Shown: one piece after another, positions 17,954 to 27,791 of the stretch | How positions within the stretch are numbered: position 1 is the stretch's first letter | How the letters are laid out: every line of letters begins with the position of its first letter | DNA from: Oscillospiraceae bacterium | GTDB lineage: Bacteria; Bacillota; Clostridia; Oscillospirales; Ruminococcaceae | Reading direction: 5' to 3' | Assembly (NCBI GenBank): GCA_017505635.1 | Contig: JAFVOU010000039.1 | Location: forward strand, 36,195 to 100,194 | DNA: 64,000 nt | Program-made: the position numbers and the translations under genes | Notes under the pieces: generated by a model | The model's database searches: none | What the model was told of the DNA's origin: nothing | What the model saw: the letters and a program-made list of their open reading frames with translations, nothing else

Positions 17954-18388
17954 AATAAGATAATCCTCCTTTTTAATAATACGTTTTTTCAATTTCAATA
18001 AAACTTTTACCCAACTATTTCAGAATTGTGCAGTTTATACAGTTTCGTAAAGTTTTATAGCTAAATTGTTTATTTTATATTACCAAATTATTAACAACAT
18101 TTCAACCATAAGTTTTACATAACCAGTTATCGCTTTTAGATATATCCAATTGTGAAGACTATCTGAAAAAGCGATAACTGGGTATAGAAATAAAATGATA
18201 GCGTTATTAAATTGACTGTGCTATTATAATATTAAGATACAAAATGAACATTAAAAGATATGTGATTAATATATTTTTTATCAAATGTGCTATATTTTTT
18301 AAATATATCTTTTATCATTTTATCTGTACGCCAGTGCTTAAAGCACTTATATAACATTGTATTTATATTTTTAGAAGGAGTTTTAACT
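17954..18388. other. Divergent intergenic region nhaC-like / megL
   Basis: It contains an inverted repeat at 18123-18181: arms of about 20 bases (CCAGTTATCGCTTTT plus AGATA on the left; the matching TATCTG and AAAAAGCGATAACTGG on the right) around a 17-base loop. No T-run follows on either strand, so it is not a standard terminator. A TATAAT at 18225-18230 has no good -35. No gene seen. Confidence 0.55.
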
Positions 18389-19582
18389 ATGGACTACACA
18401 AACAAAGGTTTTGGCACAAAAGCTGTTCATGCTGGTAACGTTCATGACAAACAGTACGGCGCTTTGACAATGCCAATCTACCAGACATCTACATTCGTAT
18501 TTGAATCCTGCGAACAGGGTGCTGCAAGATTCTCCGGCCAGGAAGCTGGTTACATCTACTCCCGTCTTGGCAACCCAACATCTTCCGTTCTTGAAGCAAA
18601 AATTGCTGCTCTTGACGGTGCAGAAGCAACACTTGCAACAGCTTCCGGTATGGGTGCTATCTCCTCCACACTCTGGACAGTAGCAAAAGCTGGCGCACAC
18701 ATCGTTGCTGACGGTACACTCTACGGCTGTACATATGCTCTTCTTGCTCACGGTCTTACAAGATACGGTGTTGAAGTAACATTCATCGACACAGCTGACA
18801 TCGAAGCAGTTAAAGCAGCTCTCAAAGAAAACACAGTTGCTGTATACCTCGAAACACCAGCAAACCCTAACCTTAAAATTGCTGACATCGCAGCAGTAGC
18901 AGAAGCAGCACACGCATACAACCCAGAAATCAAAGTTATCTGCGACAACACATTTGCTTCTCCATACCTCCAGAGCCCACTTGCTCTTGGTGCTGACGTT
19001 GTTGTTTACTCCGCAACAAAATACCTCAACGGCCATGGCGACGTTATCGCTGGTTTCGTTTCCGGTAAAGCTGACTTCGTAAGCCAGGTTAGAATGTTCG
19101 GTGTAAAAGATATGACAGGTTCTGTTCTTGGCCCACAGGAAGCATTCCTTATCCTCCGCGGTCTCAAAACATTCGAAATCAGAATGCAGAGACACTGCGA
19201 ATCCGGCAGAAAAATTGCTGAATACCTTGACAACCACCCAATGGTTGAAAAAGTTTACTACCCAGGTCTTGCAAGCCACAAAAACCACGAAGTTGCTGCA
19301 AAACAGATGCGCGACTTTGGTGCAATGATCTCCTTCGAAGTTAAAGGCGGTCGTGCTGCTGGTTCCAAATTTGTTAACAGCCTTGAACTCTGCACACTTG
19401 CAGTTTCCCTTGGCGATGCTGAAACACTTATCGAACATCCAGCTTCCATGACACACTCTACATACGGTCCAGAAGAACTTGCAGCAGCAGGTATCCCAGA
19501 AGGTCTCGTAAGACTTTCCGTTGGTCTTGAAAACGTAGAAGACATCATCGCTGACCTCGAACAGGGTTTTGCAAAACTTTAA
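18389..19582 (+). CDS. megL: Methionine gamma-lyase (PLP-dependent)
   Basis: A 397-residue Cys/Met-metabolism PLP enzyme. The PLP lysine lies in YSATKYLNGH, and the substrate-side motif LYGCTYALLAHGL contains the Cys that separates methionine gamma-lyases from cystathionine lyases and synthases. YSRLGNPTSSVLE and the SVGLENVEDIIADLEQ C-terminus are also conserved. It converts methionine to methanethiol, ammonia and 2-oxobutyrate, which the downstream 2-oxoacid:ferredoxin enzyme could use. AGAAGGAG precedes ATG 18389 by 8 bases; the longer frame from 18287 is hydrophobic and unsupported. Strong codon bias suggests high expression. Confidence 0.9.
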   Translation: MDYTNKGFGTKAVHAGNVHDKQYGALTMPIYQTSTFVFESCEQGAARFSGQEAGYIYSRLGNPTSSVLEAKIAALDGAEATLATASGMGAISSTLWTVAKAGAHIVADGTLYGCTYALLAHGLTRYGVEVTFIDTADIEAVKAALKENTVAVYLETPANPNLKIADIAAVAEAAHAYNPEIKVICDNTFASPYLQSPLALGADVVVYSATKYLNGHGDVIAGFVSGKADFVSQVRMFGVKDMTGSVLGPQEAFLILRGLKTFEIRMQRHCESGRKIAEYLDNHPMVEKVYYPGLASHKNHEVAAKQMRDFGAMISFEVKGGRAAGSKFVNSLELCTLAVSLGDAETLIEHPASMTHSTYGPEELAAAGIPEGLVRLSVGLENVEDIIADLEQGFAKL

Positions 19583-19629
19583 TTTGTAACTTTTCCTCTT
19601 AGAAATATCCATACAAATTTTCTACGCAG

Positions 19630-19664
19630 AAACAGAGCTTGAAAAAGCTCTGTTTTTGTTTTTG
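19630..19664 (+). terminator. Terminator of megL
   Basis: AACAGAGCTT gaaa AAGCTCTGTT followed by TTTGTTTTT. Confidence 0.9.
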
Positions 19665-19735
19665 CATATTTTTATAATAATCTGCCGCTTATATACATAT
19701 AATTAATGTACTGAATATATATAAGGCGGTGTAGT

Positions 19736-20470
19736 ATGACTCTGACCAACGAAACAACAGCAAAAAGAATTGTAATGCGCAGACTGTTCAAGCAGGATTC
19801 TGATAATATAATCAACTGTTATAAAAAATATGACCGGCTGTATTACAATCCGGTCAATGAAAAATTTATATATGATGTATTGCTGTACGGTGAAATATGG
19901 GGTGCTTTTAAAGATGGAAAAATGATTGCCTGCTGCTATTTTTTTCCTGCGGAAAGTGATTTTTTTAAAGACAGCAACACCTTTTCTTCCCTTTCGGATT
20001 TTATTGCAGACCCCTCCGGATATATGTATATGGGATATATCGGTACAGATTTCAGACATCTTTCCGATGATGAAAAACAGTTTTTCAGAGATGAAATGTC
20101 TGCCCCCAATGGTCTTTATACCGCTTTTCTTAACGTGGTTTATATGCAGACCTTCCGTCAGGGGCTGAAATATATACTGCACAGCATTCCACTTAAAATG
20201 TGTTACGGCCTTGAACCTTTATTCTCGGCAGGATATACAATGATAAAGCTGCGCGGACTTGACAATCTGGTAGTACATTATATTTTTGCCAAAGCAGTAT
20301 TTCCCTGCGAAAATATTTACTGTACCGATGCCGGCTGTGAATCACGGAATGTAAAAGCAAAGGATACAAAAGCAATATCCGCCCTGCTTGAAGGCGGATA
20401 CTGCTGTGTTGATATTATAAAGGAAAAATGCGGTGATACTTTTATGTTAAGAAAATTAATAACCGATTAA
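19736..20470 (+). CDS. GNAT-like acyltransferase-fold protein, unknown function
   Basis: 244 residues, AAGGCGG 7 bases before the ATG. The segment GEIWGAFKDGKMIACCYFFP (residues 51-70) looks like the beta2-beta3 hairpin of GNAT acyltransferases, and the rest has the alternating pattern of that fold. I do not recognise a subfamily and see no clear acetyl-CoA Gly-rich loop, so activity is doubtful. Cys-rich C-terminal part. Its last 15 bases overlap the end of the convergent degV gene. Confidence 0.6.
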   Translation: MTLTNETTAKRIVMRRLFKQDSDNIINCYKKYDRLYYNPVNEKFIYDVLLYGEIWGAFKDGKMIACCYFFPAESDFFKDSNTFSSLSDFIADPSGYMYMGYIGTDFRHLSDDEKQFFRDEMSAPNGLYTAFLNVVYMQTFRQGLKYILHSIPLKMCYGLEPLFSAGYTMIKLRGLDNLVVHYIFAKAVFPCENIYCTDAGCESRNVKAKDTKAISALLEGGYCCVDIIKEKCGDTFMLRKLITD

Positions 20471-21292
20471 CAGACCTTTTTCCATTGCATAGAAAGATGT
20501 AAGCCCCTTGCAGTGGGTTACTGTAATATCGTCTGTTTTACATTTTTCTCTGATAAGCGCTTTTATTCTTTCTACAGCTTTAAGATTGTTGCAGTGACTG
20601 ATAAAAACAGGTTTTCCTGTCATATCCTTCTGTTCGTTCATATAGTCAACCATCTTTTCAAGGGTTTTATCGTCACCGCGCACCTTGAACATAAGTTCTA
20701 CTGTTCCCTCTGTGCTTGCCTGTGCAACAAGATGAATGCCGAGGGCAGCAACAACTTTGCCAACCAAAGGTTTCATACGGCCGGCCTTTATAAGGTTGTC
20801 AAATTTTTCCAGAGTGAATATAAGGCGTACTTCTTTTGCATATGCTTCAACTTTTTCAACAATTTCAGCAAAGTCAAGACCTTCTCCGATAAGCTGGTCT
20901 GCATAACGTGCAATAAGCACCATCTCGCCTGCTGTTGACCAGCTGTTTACAACGTAAACGTTCTTTTCAGGATATTCTTCCTTAACCATTTCTGCTGCAT
21001 TGAGCGCCGCATTGTATGTACCGCTTAAATTGCTTGTGATACAGATGCATATGGTGTTGTCTGCTGTTATAAAATGTTCATAAAATGCATTTGGAGGAGG
21101 GCATGCTGTAGAGGATGCGGTTTTTTCCTTATCCATTGCATCCAGCAATGCAGGAACATCTATGGTTTCATCGTCCACAAACTCTTTGTTGCCTACACGT
21201 ATTGTAAGCGGTGCAATTTTCAGATCTGCATTTTTAAATGCATGCTGCGGCATAAGGTCACAGCTGGAATCAAGAACGATGTTCCATGTCAT
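20456..21292 (-). CDS. DegV family fatty-acid-binding protein
   Basis: 278 residues. It starts MTWNIVLDSSCDLM, with the DSSCDL motif of DegV, then the TSSTACPPP and CICITSNLSGTYNAA motifs that contact the fatty-acid carboxylate, and ends ITVTHCKGLTSFYAMEKGL. In Gram-positive bacteria these proteins (FakB type) bind fatty acids for phosphorylation by FakA. No fakA is in the window. It has its own strong promoter at 21339-21367. Confidence 0.9.
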   Translation of the reverse strand: MTWNIVLDSSCDLMPQHAFKNADLKIAPLTIRVGNKEFVDDETIDVPALLDAMDKEKTASSTACPPPNAFYEHFITADNTICICITSNLSGTYNAALNAAEMVKEEYPEKNVYVVNSWSTAGEMVLIARYADQLIGEGLDFAEIVEKVEAYAKEVRLIFTLEKFDNLIKAGRMKPLVGKVVAALGIHLVAQASTEGTVELMFKVRGDDKTLEKMVDYMNEQKDMTGKPVFISHCNNLKAVERIKALIREKCKTDDITVTHCKGLTSFYAMEKGLLIGY

Positions 21293-21338
21293 AATTTTTT
21301 ACCCCTTTTTCACATAAATCAATGTGGTTTTCAAAACT

Positions 21339-21367
21339 ATATTACACTAGAAAAATTATTATGTCAA
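21339..21367 (-). promoter_or_regulatory. Sigma-A promoter of degV
   Basis: On the minus strand TTGACA (21367-21362), 17 bases, TAATAT (21344-21339). It lies back to back with the promoter of the DUF1836 gene. Confidence 0.75.
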
Positions 21368-21382
21368 CAAATAAATATAACA

Positions 21383-21411
21383 TTGACAAAAGTTTGTTTT
21401 TATTTTAATAT
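21383..21411 (+). promoter_or_regulatory. Sigma-A promoter of DUF1836 gene
   Basis: TTGACA (21383-21388), 17 bases, TAATAT (21406-21411), 85 bases ahead of the start codon. Confidence 0.75.
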
Positions 21412-21495
21412 ATGTTTAAGATTTAACAGCCATATTCATACAAATTATATTATTTATGATATTTTATCATATTAAACGCGGTGAGGTAAATAGTT

Positions 21496-22014
21496 ATGAC
21501 AAATAAATTTCAGGATTTTCATATGCCAAGATATGATGAAATTCCGGATATTGATTTATATATGGATCAGTTGCTGGCTTATATTGAAAAAATACTGACA
21601 CCACTCTTTGTACAGTCAAGTGAAAAAATACTTACCACTTCCATGGTTAACAACTATGTAAAGCAAGGAGTTCTGCCTGCTACTGTAAAAAAGAGATATT
21701 CCCGCGAGCATGTTATTCTGCTTATGGAAATCTGTCTTGCAAAACAGATGTACTCCATACAGGAAATAGGCAAACTGCTTGCTGTACAGAATGCAATTTT
21801 TGATATGAAAACCAGCTACAACTATATATGCACCGAGCTGGAAAACGCACTTAAAAGCACATTTGCCAACGAGCCACTGTCCAAAGACAGCGGCAGCAGC
21901 AACAAAATGGCAAGACTGCTTGTGCGCAACACCGTTATTGCTTTTGCTCACAAACTGCATACACAGATGCTTTGTGAAGAACTGTACAAGGAAAACGTAA
22001 ACAAAGACAAATAA
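21496..22014 (+). CDS. DUF1836 protein, predicted MerR-like DNA-binding regulator
   Basis: 172 residues. Residues 40-105 (SSEKILTTSMVNNYVKQG, then VKKRYSREHVILLMEICLAKQ) match DUF1836, a winged-helix/MerR-like N-terminal fold in Bacillota: the NNYVKQGVL and KRYSREH segments are its signature. The target genes are unknown. GCGGTGAGG lies ahead of the ATG. Confidence 0.85.
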   Translation: MTNKFQDFHMPRYDEIPDIDLYMDQLLAYIEKILTPLFVQSSEKILTTSMVNNYVKQGVLPATVKKRYSREHVILLMEICLAKQMYSIQEIGKLLAVQNAIFDMKTSYNYICTELENALKSTFANEPLSKDSGSSNKMARLLVRNTVIAFAHKLHTQMLCEELYKENVNKDK

Positions 22015-22025
22015 TCAGCAAACAA

Positions 22026-22063
22026 AATCCGTCAGTACGCTGTGTACTGACGGATTATTTTTT
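22026..22063. terminator. Bidirectional terminator
   Basis: AATCCGTCAGTAC / GTACTGACGGATT, 5-base loop, T-run on the plus side; serves the converging DUF1836 and DUF3006 genes. Confidence 0.9.
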
Positions 22064-22278
22064 TACTTATCAAACAGTTCCTGCATTTTGTCCCAGTTTT
22101 CCTGCTGCTGCTTTTCAGTTTCTTCCTTTGCAAGGTGGAACATACCGTTTTCCAGATAAACAAGGTCGTTTTCCTTTACCTCATAATCAAAAAAATCATC
22201 TGTGAACACCTGCAGGTCACCGTATGGGTCCTGTGTAAGTATCATTTTTCCTTTTATCTGTATTACACTGTAAAACAT
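22063..22278 (-). CDS. DUF3006 small protein
   Basis: 71 residues with the DUF3006 pattern: an N-terminal beta-rich half (YSVIQIKGKMILTQDPYG) and a C-terminal acidic helix (EETEKQQQENWDKMQELFDK). These proteins regularly accompany ComEC-like metallo-beta-lactamase proteins, as here, 9 bases downstream of one. The function is unknown. Confidence 0.8.
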   Translation of the reverse strand: MFYSVIQIKGKMILTQDPYGDLQVFTDDFFDYEVKENDLVYLENGMFHLAKEETEKQQQENWDKMQELFDK

Positions 22279-22287
22279 TGCTGCCTC

Positions 22288-23196
22288 CTATAAAATACCG
22301 TTTTCCAAAAGCTTATTTTCAGTTATCGAGTAAACAATTGTACCCTTTTGTGCCGTTACAGCATACGGTATGCCCATTTTATCAAAAAGTTCTGTCACCC
22401 TTTTGTGCGGGTGACCGTAATCATTGTTTTTGCCTGCTGAAATTGCCACAAAATCAGGCATTACCGCTTTTATAAATTCTTCGGTACTTGCATCGCCTGA
22501 ACCGTGATGACCTGCAGCAAGCACAGTTACTTTGCCTCTGAAATCATCAAGCAGACGTTTTTCGTATTCTGCTTCTCCGTCACCTGTGGAAAGATATGTA
22601 AACTCTCCCTGAGTGAAAAGTGCAGCCACCGATGTATCATTTATTGTAAGGTCGTTATAGGTATCGGCAAGAATTGTCAATTTACCATTGCCCACAGTAT
22701 ATTCATTTCCCTTTACTGCAGGTTTAAGATTTATACCCTTTTGTTCTACTTTGCTGAGAAAAACTTTAAAGTAATCATCGGTAGGCACGTTTTCCTTTGA
22801 AAGATTTGGTATAACGATGTTTTTAATCTTAAAACTGTCCATTATATCAAGCAGTTCGCTGGTATGGTCATAGTGAAAATGAGTTATGACCAGAAGTTCA
22901 ATCTCTTTTACTCCTGCATATCTTAAATATTCTTCCACTCCGATATGTCCGCTGTAGGTTTCTCCTGCATCAATAAGGCAGAATTTGCCGCCGCTTGAGA
23001 TAAGAGCACTGTCCGACTGCCCTGTGCTGATAACCGAAACCGTATCCCCTGCCGTCTGAATTGTAACCGGATATCCGTCAGACCACCTGATTGTTTTTGC
23101 ATCAACTATGCCCAGATGAACAAGAACATATCCTATAAAGCTTACAACTGCTATATATACTGCTTTTTTAAGTCTGCCTTTCAGTTTTTGCTTCAT
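22288..23196 (-). CDS. ComEC/Rec2-like metallo-beta-lactamase hydrolase, membrane-anchored
   Basis: 302 residues. An N-terminal helix (residues 11-30) anchors or exports it; the rest is the metallo-beta-lactamase domain found at the end of ComEC. Motifs: THFHYDHTS (HxHxDH), LSTGDGEAE and LAAGHHGSGDAS. The usual DVGQGDS opening reads STGQSDSALISS, a departure from consensus. Family knowledge links it to extracellular DNA processing, but stand-alone versions are uncharacterised. The ATG overlaps the ygiQ stop by 4 bases, so it is coupled to ygiQ. Confidence 0.85.
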   Translation of the reverse strand: MKQKLKGRLKKAVYIAVVSFIGYVLVHLGIVDAKTIRWSDGYPVTIQTAGDTVSVISTGQSDSALISSGGKFCLIDAGETYSGHIGVEEYLRYAGVKEIELLVITHFHYDHTSELLDIMDSFKIKNIVIPNLSKENVPTDDYFKVFLSKVEQKGINLKPAVKGNEYTVGNGKLTILADTYNDLTINDTSVAALFTQGEFTYLSTGDGEAEYEKRLLDDFRGKVTVLAAGHHGSGDASTEEFIKAVMPDFVAISAGKNNDYGHPHKRVTELFDKMGIPYAVTAQKGTIVYSITENKLLENGIL

Positions 23197-25091
23197 CTTT
23201 TACCTTTTGCGTTTTTCTGGTTTTGTCTCTGCACTTCCTGCCAGTTTTTAACAGGAACATTTTTGCGCTTTGGATTTGATGCTGCATAGGCAATTTCGGA
23301 TTTTGTTTTTTTACTGCCCACAAGAACAGGTATAAGGTCTTCTCTGTGCACCTGTTTCAGTGCCTCGCGCACAACCTGTGAATTTTTGGGATTATAATAT
23401 TGCAGCAATGCACGCTGTGTTGCTTTTTCCTGGGAAGTTTTCGCCACATAAACAGGCTTGAGTGTAAACGGGTCAAGACCTGTGTAGTACATTGATGTGG
23501 AAACTGTACCCGGTGTAGGATAAAAATCCTGCACCTGTTCAGGTCTGATTTTGTGTTTTGCAAGATATTCTGCCAGCAGAACAGCATCTTTAAGTGTGCT
23601 GCCCGGGTGACTGGACATAAGATAAGGCACAAGATACTGTTCCTTGCCGATTTTCTTTGTTATCTGATAGAACTTGTTCTGGAATTTATCGTACAGTCCC
23701 AAAGCAGGTTTGCCCATGCATTCAAGTGTTTTTGGTGCAAAATGTTCCGGTGCAACTTTAAGCTGACCGCTTACATGGTGCTGTACAAGTTCTTTGAAAA
23801 AACTGTCGTCTTTATCGTGCATAATATAGTCATATCGCAGACCGCTGCGGACAAAAACGCGTTTTACACCTTTTACTGCACGGATTTTGCGAAGCAGTTC
23901 AAGGTAATCACTGTGGTCCACCTGCAGGTGAGGACAAGGGGTTGGTGCAAGGCATTTTCTGTCAGGACATAATCCTTCCTTAACCTGCTTTTTACAGCTT
24001 GGTATGCGGAAATCGGCAGTAGGGCCGCCCACATCGTGTATATAACCTTTAAAGTCGGGGGAAGCTGCAATTTTTTCTGCTTCCGCCAGTACACTTTCAT
24101 GGCTGCGGCTGGTTACAAAACGTCCCTGGTGCATTGTGATTGCACAGAAATTGCAGCCACCGAAACAGCCACGGTTATGTATAATGGAGAAACTTACCTC
24201 CTGGATAGAGTTAAGCCCGCCTTCTTCATCGTAGATTTTTGGATATGTACGGGTAAAAGGCAGTGCAAAAAGTGCATCTAGTTCCTTGCGGTACAATGGC
24301 TTTGCTGGTTTGTTCTGTACAAGGTACAGGTCGTTTGTCTGTTTCTGCACAACAACCTTGCCATTGATATGGTCCTGATTTTCCATCTGAACCTTTGTAG
24401 CTTTGGAATAGCTGATTTTATCTTCGCTTACCTTTTTAAAACTTGCACATTCGGCATAGCCTGTCGGCAGTTCCCACTGATGTCCCAGCCAGCAGGTGCC
24501 CGGAATGTCGTGCATTGTTTTTATGTCTTCGCCCTTTGCAAGGCGCTGAACAATCTCGGCTGTCTGACGTTCGCTCATACCAAAGCTGAGCAGATCTGCA
24601 CCGCTGTCCAGCAGAACAGACGGCATAACACTGTCTGACCAGTAATCATAATGGGCAAAACGTCTGAGTGATGCTTCAATGCCGCCGATAATTACCGGCA
24701 GGTCGGGATAAGCCTGTTTTGCCAGCTGTGTATAAACCGTAACCGCACGGTCAGGGCGTTTGCCCTGCTTGCCGCCTGCGGAATAGTCATCGGTATCACG
24801 GCGTTTTTTTGCAACTGTATAGTGTGTAACCATACTGTCAACGTTGCCGCTGCCAATCAAAAAGCCGTATTTAGGCTTGCCAAAACGTTTAAAATCTTCG
24901 CAGTTATTGAATTTTGGCTGCGGCAGAACACATACGTTAAAACCCAGTGCATCGATAATGCGGGCGATAACCGCTGTGCCAAAACTTGGGTGGTCAACAT
25001 AGGCATCGCCGCCCACAACCACGAAATCAGGCTGGTCAAAGCCAGCCTCAAGCATTTCGTTATAAGTAATAGGTAATAATTTTTCTGTCAT
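23193..25091 (-). CDS. YgiQ family radical SAM protein
   Basis: 632 residues. The radical-SAM cluster motif is NRGCFGGCNFCAITMHQG (CxxxCxxC, near residue 316), preceded by a B12-like N-terminal part and followed by the family-specific FYPTPGTVSTSMYYTGLDPF segment and a basic tail. YgiQ enzymes are conserved but their substrate is not established. The start follows the ftsK stop by 9 bases with a weak ribosome binding site, so it relies on ftsK translation. Confidence 0.9.
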   Translation of the reverse strand: MTEKLLPITYNEMLEAGFDQPDFVVVGGDAYVDHPSFGTAVIARIIDALGFNVCVLPQPKFNNCEDFKRFGKPKYGFLIGSGNVDSMVTHYTVAKKRRDTDDYSAGGKQGKRPDRAVTVYTQLAKQAYPDLPVIIGGIEASLRRFAHYDYWSDSVMPSVLLDSGADLLSFGMSERQTAEIVQRLAKGEDIKTMHDIPGTCWLGHQWELPTGYAECASFKKVSEDKISYSKATKVQMENQDHINGKVVVQKQTNDLYLVQNKPAKPLYRKELDALFALPFTRTYPKIYDEEGGLNSIQEVSFSIIHNRGCFGGCNFCAITMHQGRFVTSRSHESVLAEAEKIAASPDFKGYIHDVGGPTADFRIPSCKKQVKEGLCPDRKCLAPTPCPHLQVDHSDYLELLRKIRAVKGVKRVFVRSGLRYDYIMHDKDDSFFKELVQHHVSGQLKVAPEHFAPKTLECMGKPALGLYDKFQNKFYQITKKIGKEQYLVPYLMSSHPGSTLKDAVLLAEYLAKHKIRPEQVQDFYPTPGTVSTSMYYTGLDPFTLKPVYVAKTSQEKATQRALLQYYNPKNSQVVREALKQVHREDLIPVLVGSKKTKSEIAYAASNPKRKNVPVKNWQEVQRQNQKNAKGKR

Positions 25092-25100
25092 AGTTATATT

Positions 25101-27575
25101 TTACTGTTCGTTATTATTGTTTACCATCATTTCCAGCCACTGTGCCTTTGTGATAAGCACCTGACGTGGTTTTGAACCTTCGTACGGGCCAATGATACCC
25201 ATTTCTTCCATTTCGTCCATAATGCGTGCTGCGCGTGCATAGCCAAGTTTAAGTTTTCTCTGCAACAAGCTTGTGGAAGCCTGTCCCGCATCAACAACGG
25301 TTTCTATTGCCTTGTGTATCATTTCATCACGCTGTTCGCCGCCGTCGGAAGCTGCAGCCCCACCCTTTGTGGAAGCAGCCGCAATATTTTCCATAGAAGA
25401 AATCATCTCTTCGTTGTAGCTTGCTACATAGTCGGTTTTGATAAAATCGATAACCTTGCCGATTTCATCATCCTTAACATAAGTACCCTGAACGCGTATA
25501 GGTTTTGATGCACCCAGCGGCAGATAGAGCATATCGCCCATACCAAGCAGTTTTTCTGCACCGCCGCCGTCAAGAATTGTGCGGCTGTCTACCTGAGAAG
25601 AAACCGCAAAGGCAATTCTTGCAGGGATGTTTGCCTTGATAAGACCTGTGATTACATCAACAGACGGACGCTGTGTTGCAACGATAAGATGCATACCTGC
25701 TGCACGGGCTTTCTGTGCGATACGGCAGATATAGTCTTCCACCTCTTTGCCTGCAACCATCATAAGGTCTGCAAGTTCGTCAATAACGATTGCCACATAA
25801 GGCAGTTTTTCAAGGTCTTCCCTTGTTTCGGCAAGTTTGTTGTAGCTTTTTATTTCTCTTACACCTGTTTCGGCAAAGAGTTTATAACGTTTTTCCATTT
25901 CGGCAACAGCACTGCCAAGCGCGCCTGCCGCTTTTTTAGGCTCGGTTACAACCGGCATAAGCAGATGCGGAATGCCATTGTATTCGGCAAGTTCAACGAC
26001 CTTAGGGTCGATAAGGATAAGTTTTACATCTTCAGGAGAAGATTTGTAAAGGAAGCTTGTGATAACCGCATTTATACATACGGATTTACCACTGCCTGTG
26101 GAACCTGCAATAAGCAGATGAGGCATTCTTGTAAGGTCAGCCACCACCACATTGCCTGCAATATCCACACCAAGCGCAATTGAAAGCGGTGATTTGCTTT
26201 CCTTGAACTCCTTGCTTTCGAAAATAGAACGGATATTTACAGAACTGGAAGCTTTGTTAGGCACCTCGATGCCCACTGCAGCCTTGTTTGGAATAGGTGC
26301 TTCAATACGCACACCGCTTGCCGCAAGATTTAAAGCAATATCATCTGCCAGGTTTGTGATTTTGCTTATCTTAACACCGGCAAGTGGCTGAAGTTCGTAT
26401 CTTGTTACCGAAGGACCACGGGAGATGTCGATAATTTTTGTCTGTACACCAAAACTTGCAAGGGTATCAACCAGCAGCTGTGCGTTGGTTTTAAGTTCGT
26501 TCTCCACATCGCCTGCAGATTTTCTTGACGGACGGTCAAAAAGAGTAATCGGAGGTTTGCGGTACACATAAGGTTTTGTTTCGGCATTTTCTCCGTTTGT
26601 GTTTTCGCCTTCTGCTTTTGCTTCTTCAGCTGGGTGCTGTGGCTGTTCCTCTTCTTTTGGTTCTTCCTTATCGTTTGTGAGATTAAGCTTTTTCATAATC
26701 TCTTCAATCTTCTGCTGTTCAAGCTGCTTCTGCATATGAACATCACTGAAGGTTTCGTCAAAGCCATTTACTGCTGCAACACCAACAATATCGTCTTTTT
26801 CTGCAACAGGGTCATCAATTTCAAAGTCAATTTTTCTGGTTCTTGATTTTGGTTTTTCCTGCTGTACAGCTGCTTTTTCTGCCTGTGCCTTTTCAGCAGC
26901 AAGTTTTTCCCTTTCGGCCTGTTTTGCAGCACGGTGTTCCTTTGCATCTGCCATGGATTTTTCAAGGTCAGCTTTCTGTTTTTCAGCTTCTGCCTTTGTG
27001 CGTTTGTACACATCATAAGGTGTTGTGTCGGTAAGCATCATAACAAAAACAAGGGTAAGCACTGCCACAACAATTGCCGCAGGGGCTATGCCCATATTGG
27101 TAATAAGCGGTATTGTGATAAAGCCTGCAACTGCACCGCCTGTAAATGTAAGTGGTGCACCCTGTTCATACAATCCCTTTATTGTAAGCACACGGGCTTC
27201 TTCGGCTGTAAAGGCTGTGCCGAGAATATGTATAAGGCTGGAAATAAGCATAATACATACAGCAGTCTCCACCATTTTCCACTTTACAGGTCTGCCCATA
27301 GCGGTGAGAACTGCAAGGTAGATAAGCATTATACCTATAAAATAGTTTACTGTGCCGAATGCGCCGAAAGTGGCAATTTTAATCTGTTCCCATACAGCTT
27401 CACCCGGCACAAAGCAGATGCCCAGCCATAGGATACCCAAAGCAAAAATAACAATGCTCCAGGCGCGGTTGATTTCGGCTTTTTTCATTTCTGCCTTGGA
27501 CGGTCTGCCCCGTTTTTTGCTGCCTGTCCCGGCTGTTGTCCTGCCGGTACTTTTTTTACCTGTGTTTTTTGGCAT
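25101..27575 (-). CDS. ftsK: DNA translocase FtsK/SpoIIIE
   Basis: 824 residues. A basic N-terminus ([14 protein letters not shown]), four membrane helices (about 38-185), an Ala/Glu/Lys-rich coiled linker, then the motor domain. Walker A is [13 protein letters not shown], Walker [11 protein letters not shown], and the FtsK signature [20 protein letters not shown] follows. The C-terminal gamma winged-helix domain ([21 protein letters not shown]) reads KOPS/SRS DNA polarity sites. It pumps chromosomal DNA through the division or sporulation septum. ACGGAG is 7 bases ahead of the ATG. Confidence 0.95.
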   Translation of the reverse strand: MPKNTGKKSTGRTTAGTGSKKRGRPSKAEMKKAEINRAWSIVIFALGILWLGICFVPGEAVWEQIKIATFGAFGTVNYFIGIMLIYLAVLTAMGRPVKWKMVETAVCIMLISSLIHILGTAFTAEEARVLTIKGLYEQGAPLTFTGGAVAGFITIPLITNMGIAPAAIVVAVLTLVFVMMLTDTTPYDVYKRTKAEAEKQKADLEKSMADAKEHRAAKQAEREKLAAEKAQAEKAAVQQEKPKSRTRKIDFEIDDPVAEKDDIVGVAAVNGFDETFSDVHMQKQLEQQKIEEIMKKLNLTNDKEEPKEEEQPQHPAEEAKAEGENTNGENAETKPYVYRKPPITLFDRPSRKSAGDVENELKTNAQLLVDTLASFGVQTKIIDISRGPSVTRYELQPLAGVKISKITNLADDIALNLAASGVRIEAPIPNKAAVGIEVPNKASSSVNIRSIFESKEFKESKSPLSIALGVDIAGNVVVADLTRMPHLLIAGSTGSGKSVCINAVITSFLYKSSPEDVKLILIDPKVVELAEYNGIPHLLMPVVTEPKKAAGALGSAVAEMEKRYKLFAETGVREIKSYNKLAETREDLEKLPYVAIVIDELADLMMVAGKEVEDYICRIAQKARAAGMHLIVATQRPSVDVITGLIKANIPARIAFAVSSQVDSRTILDGGGAEKLLGMGDMLYLPLGASKPIRVQGTYVKDDEIGKVIDFIKTDYVASYNEEMISSMENIAAASTKGGAAASDGGEQRDEMIHKAIETVVDAGQASTSLLQRKLKLGYARAARIMDEMEEMGIIGPYEGSKPRQVLITKAQWLEMMVNNNNEQ

Positions 27576-27791
27576 AATTTAACTCCGTAAAATTTTATAA
27601 TTAATCTGTGCTGAAAGTATAAATCTATGTAATGGGCATATCTGCCCAATTTAACTTTACATTATATGATAGCATATTTTTGTTTAAAATAAAATAGATA
27701 AATTGTGGGATTTTGGCTCACCTTACAAAGCCTTCCCCGCAAATCCGCCTGTAAAGCCATTTTTTTGCATCAGATAAATTTTGTGAAATTT

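Noticed and set aside
16610..19612. Long antisense frames over the NhaC-type gene and megL (463 and 409 codons)
   Set aside because: Same artefact. Both real genes have clear motifs and ribosome binding sites.
22288..23196. Full ComEC competence channel
   Set aside because: Only one N-terminal helix and the hydrolase domain are present; the competence helix bundle is missing.
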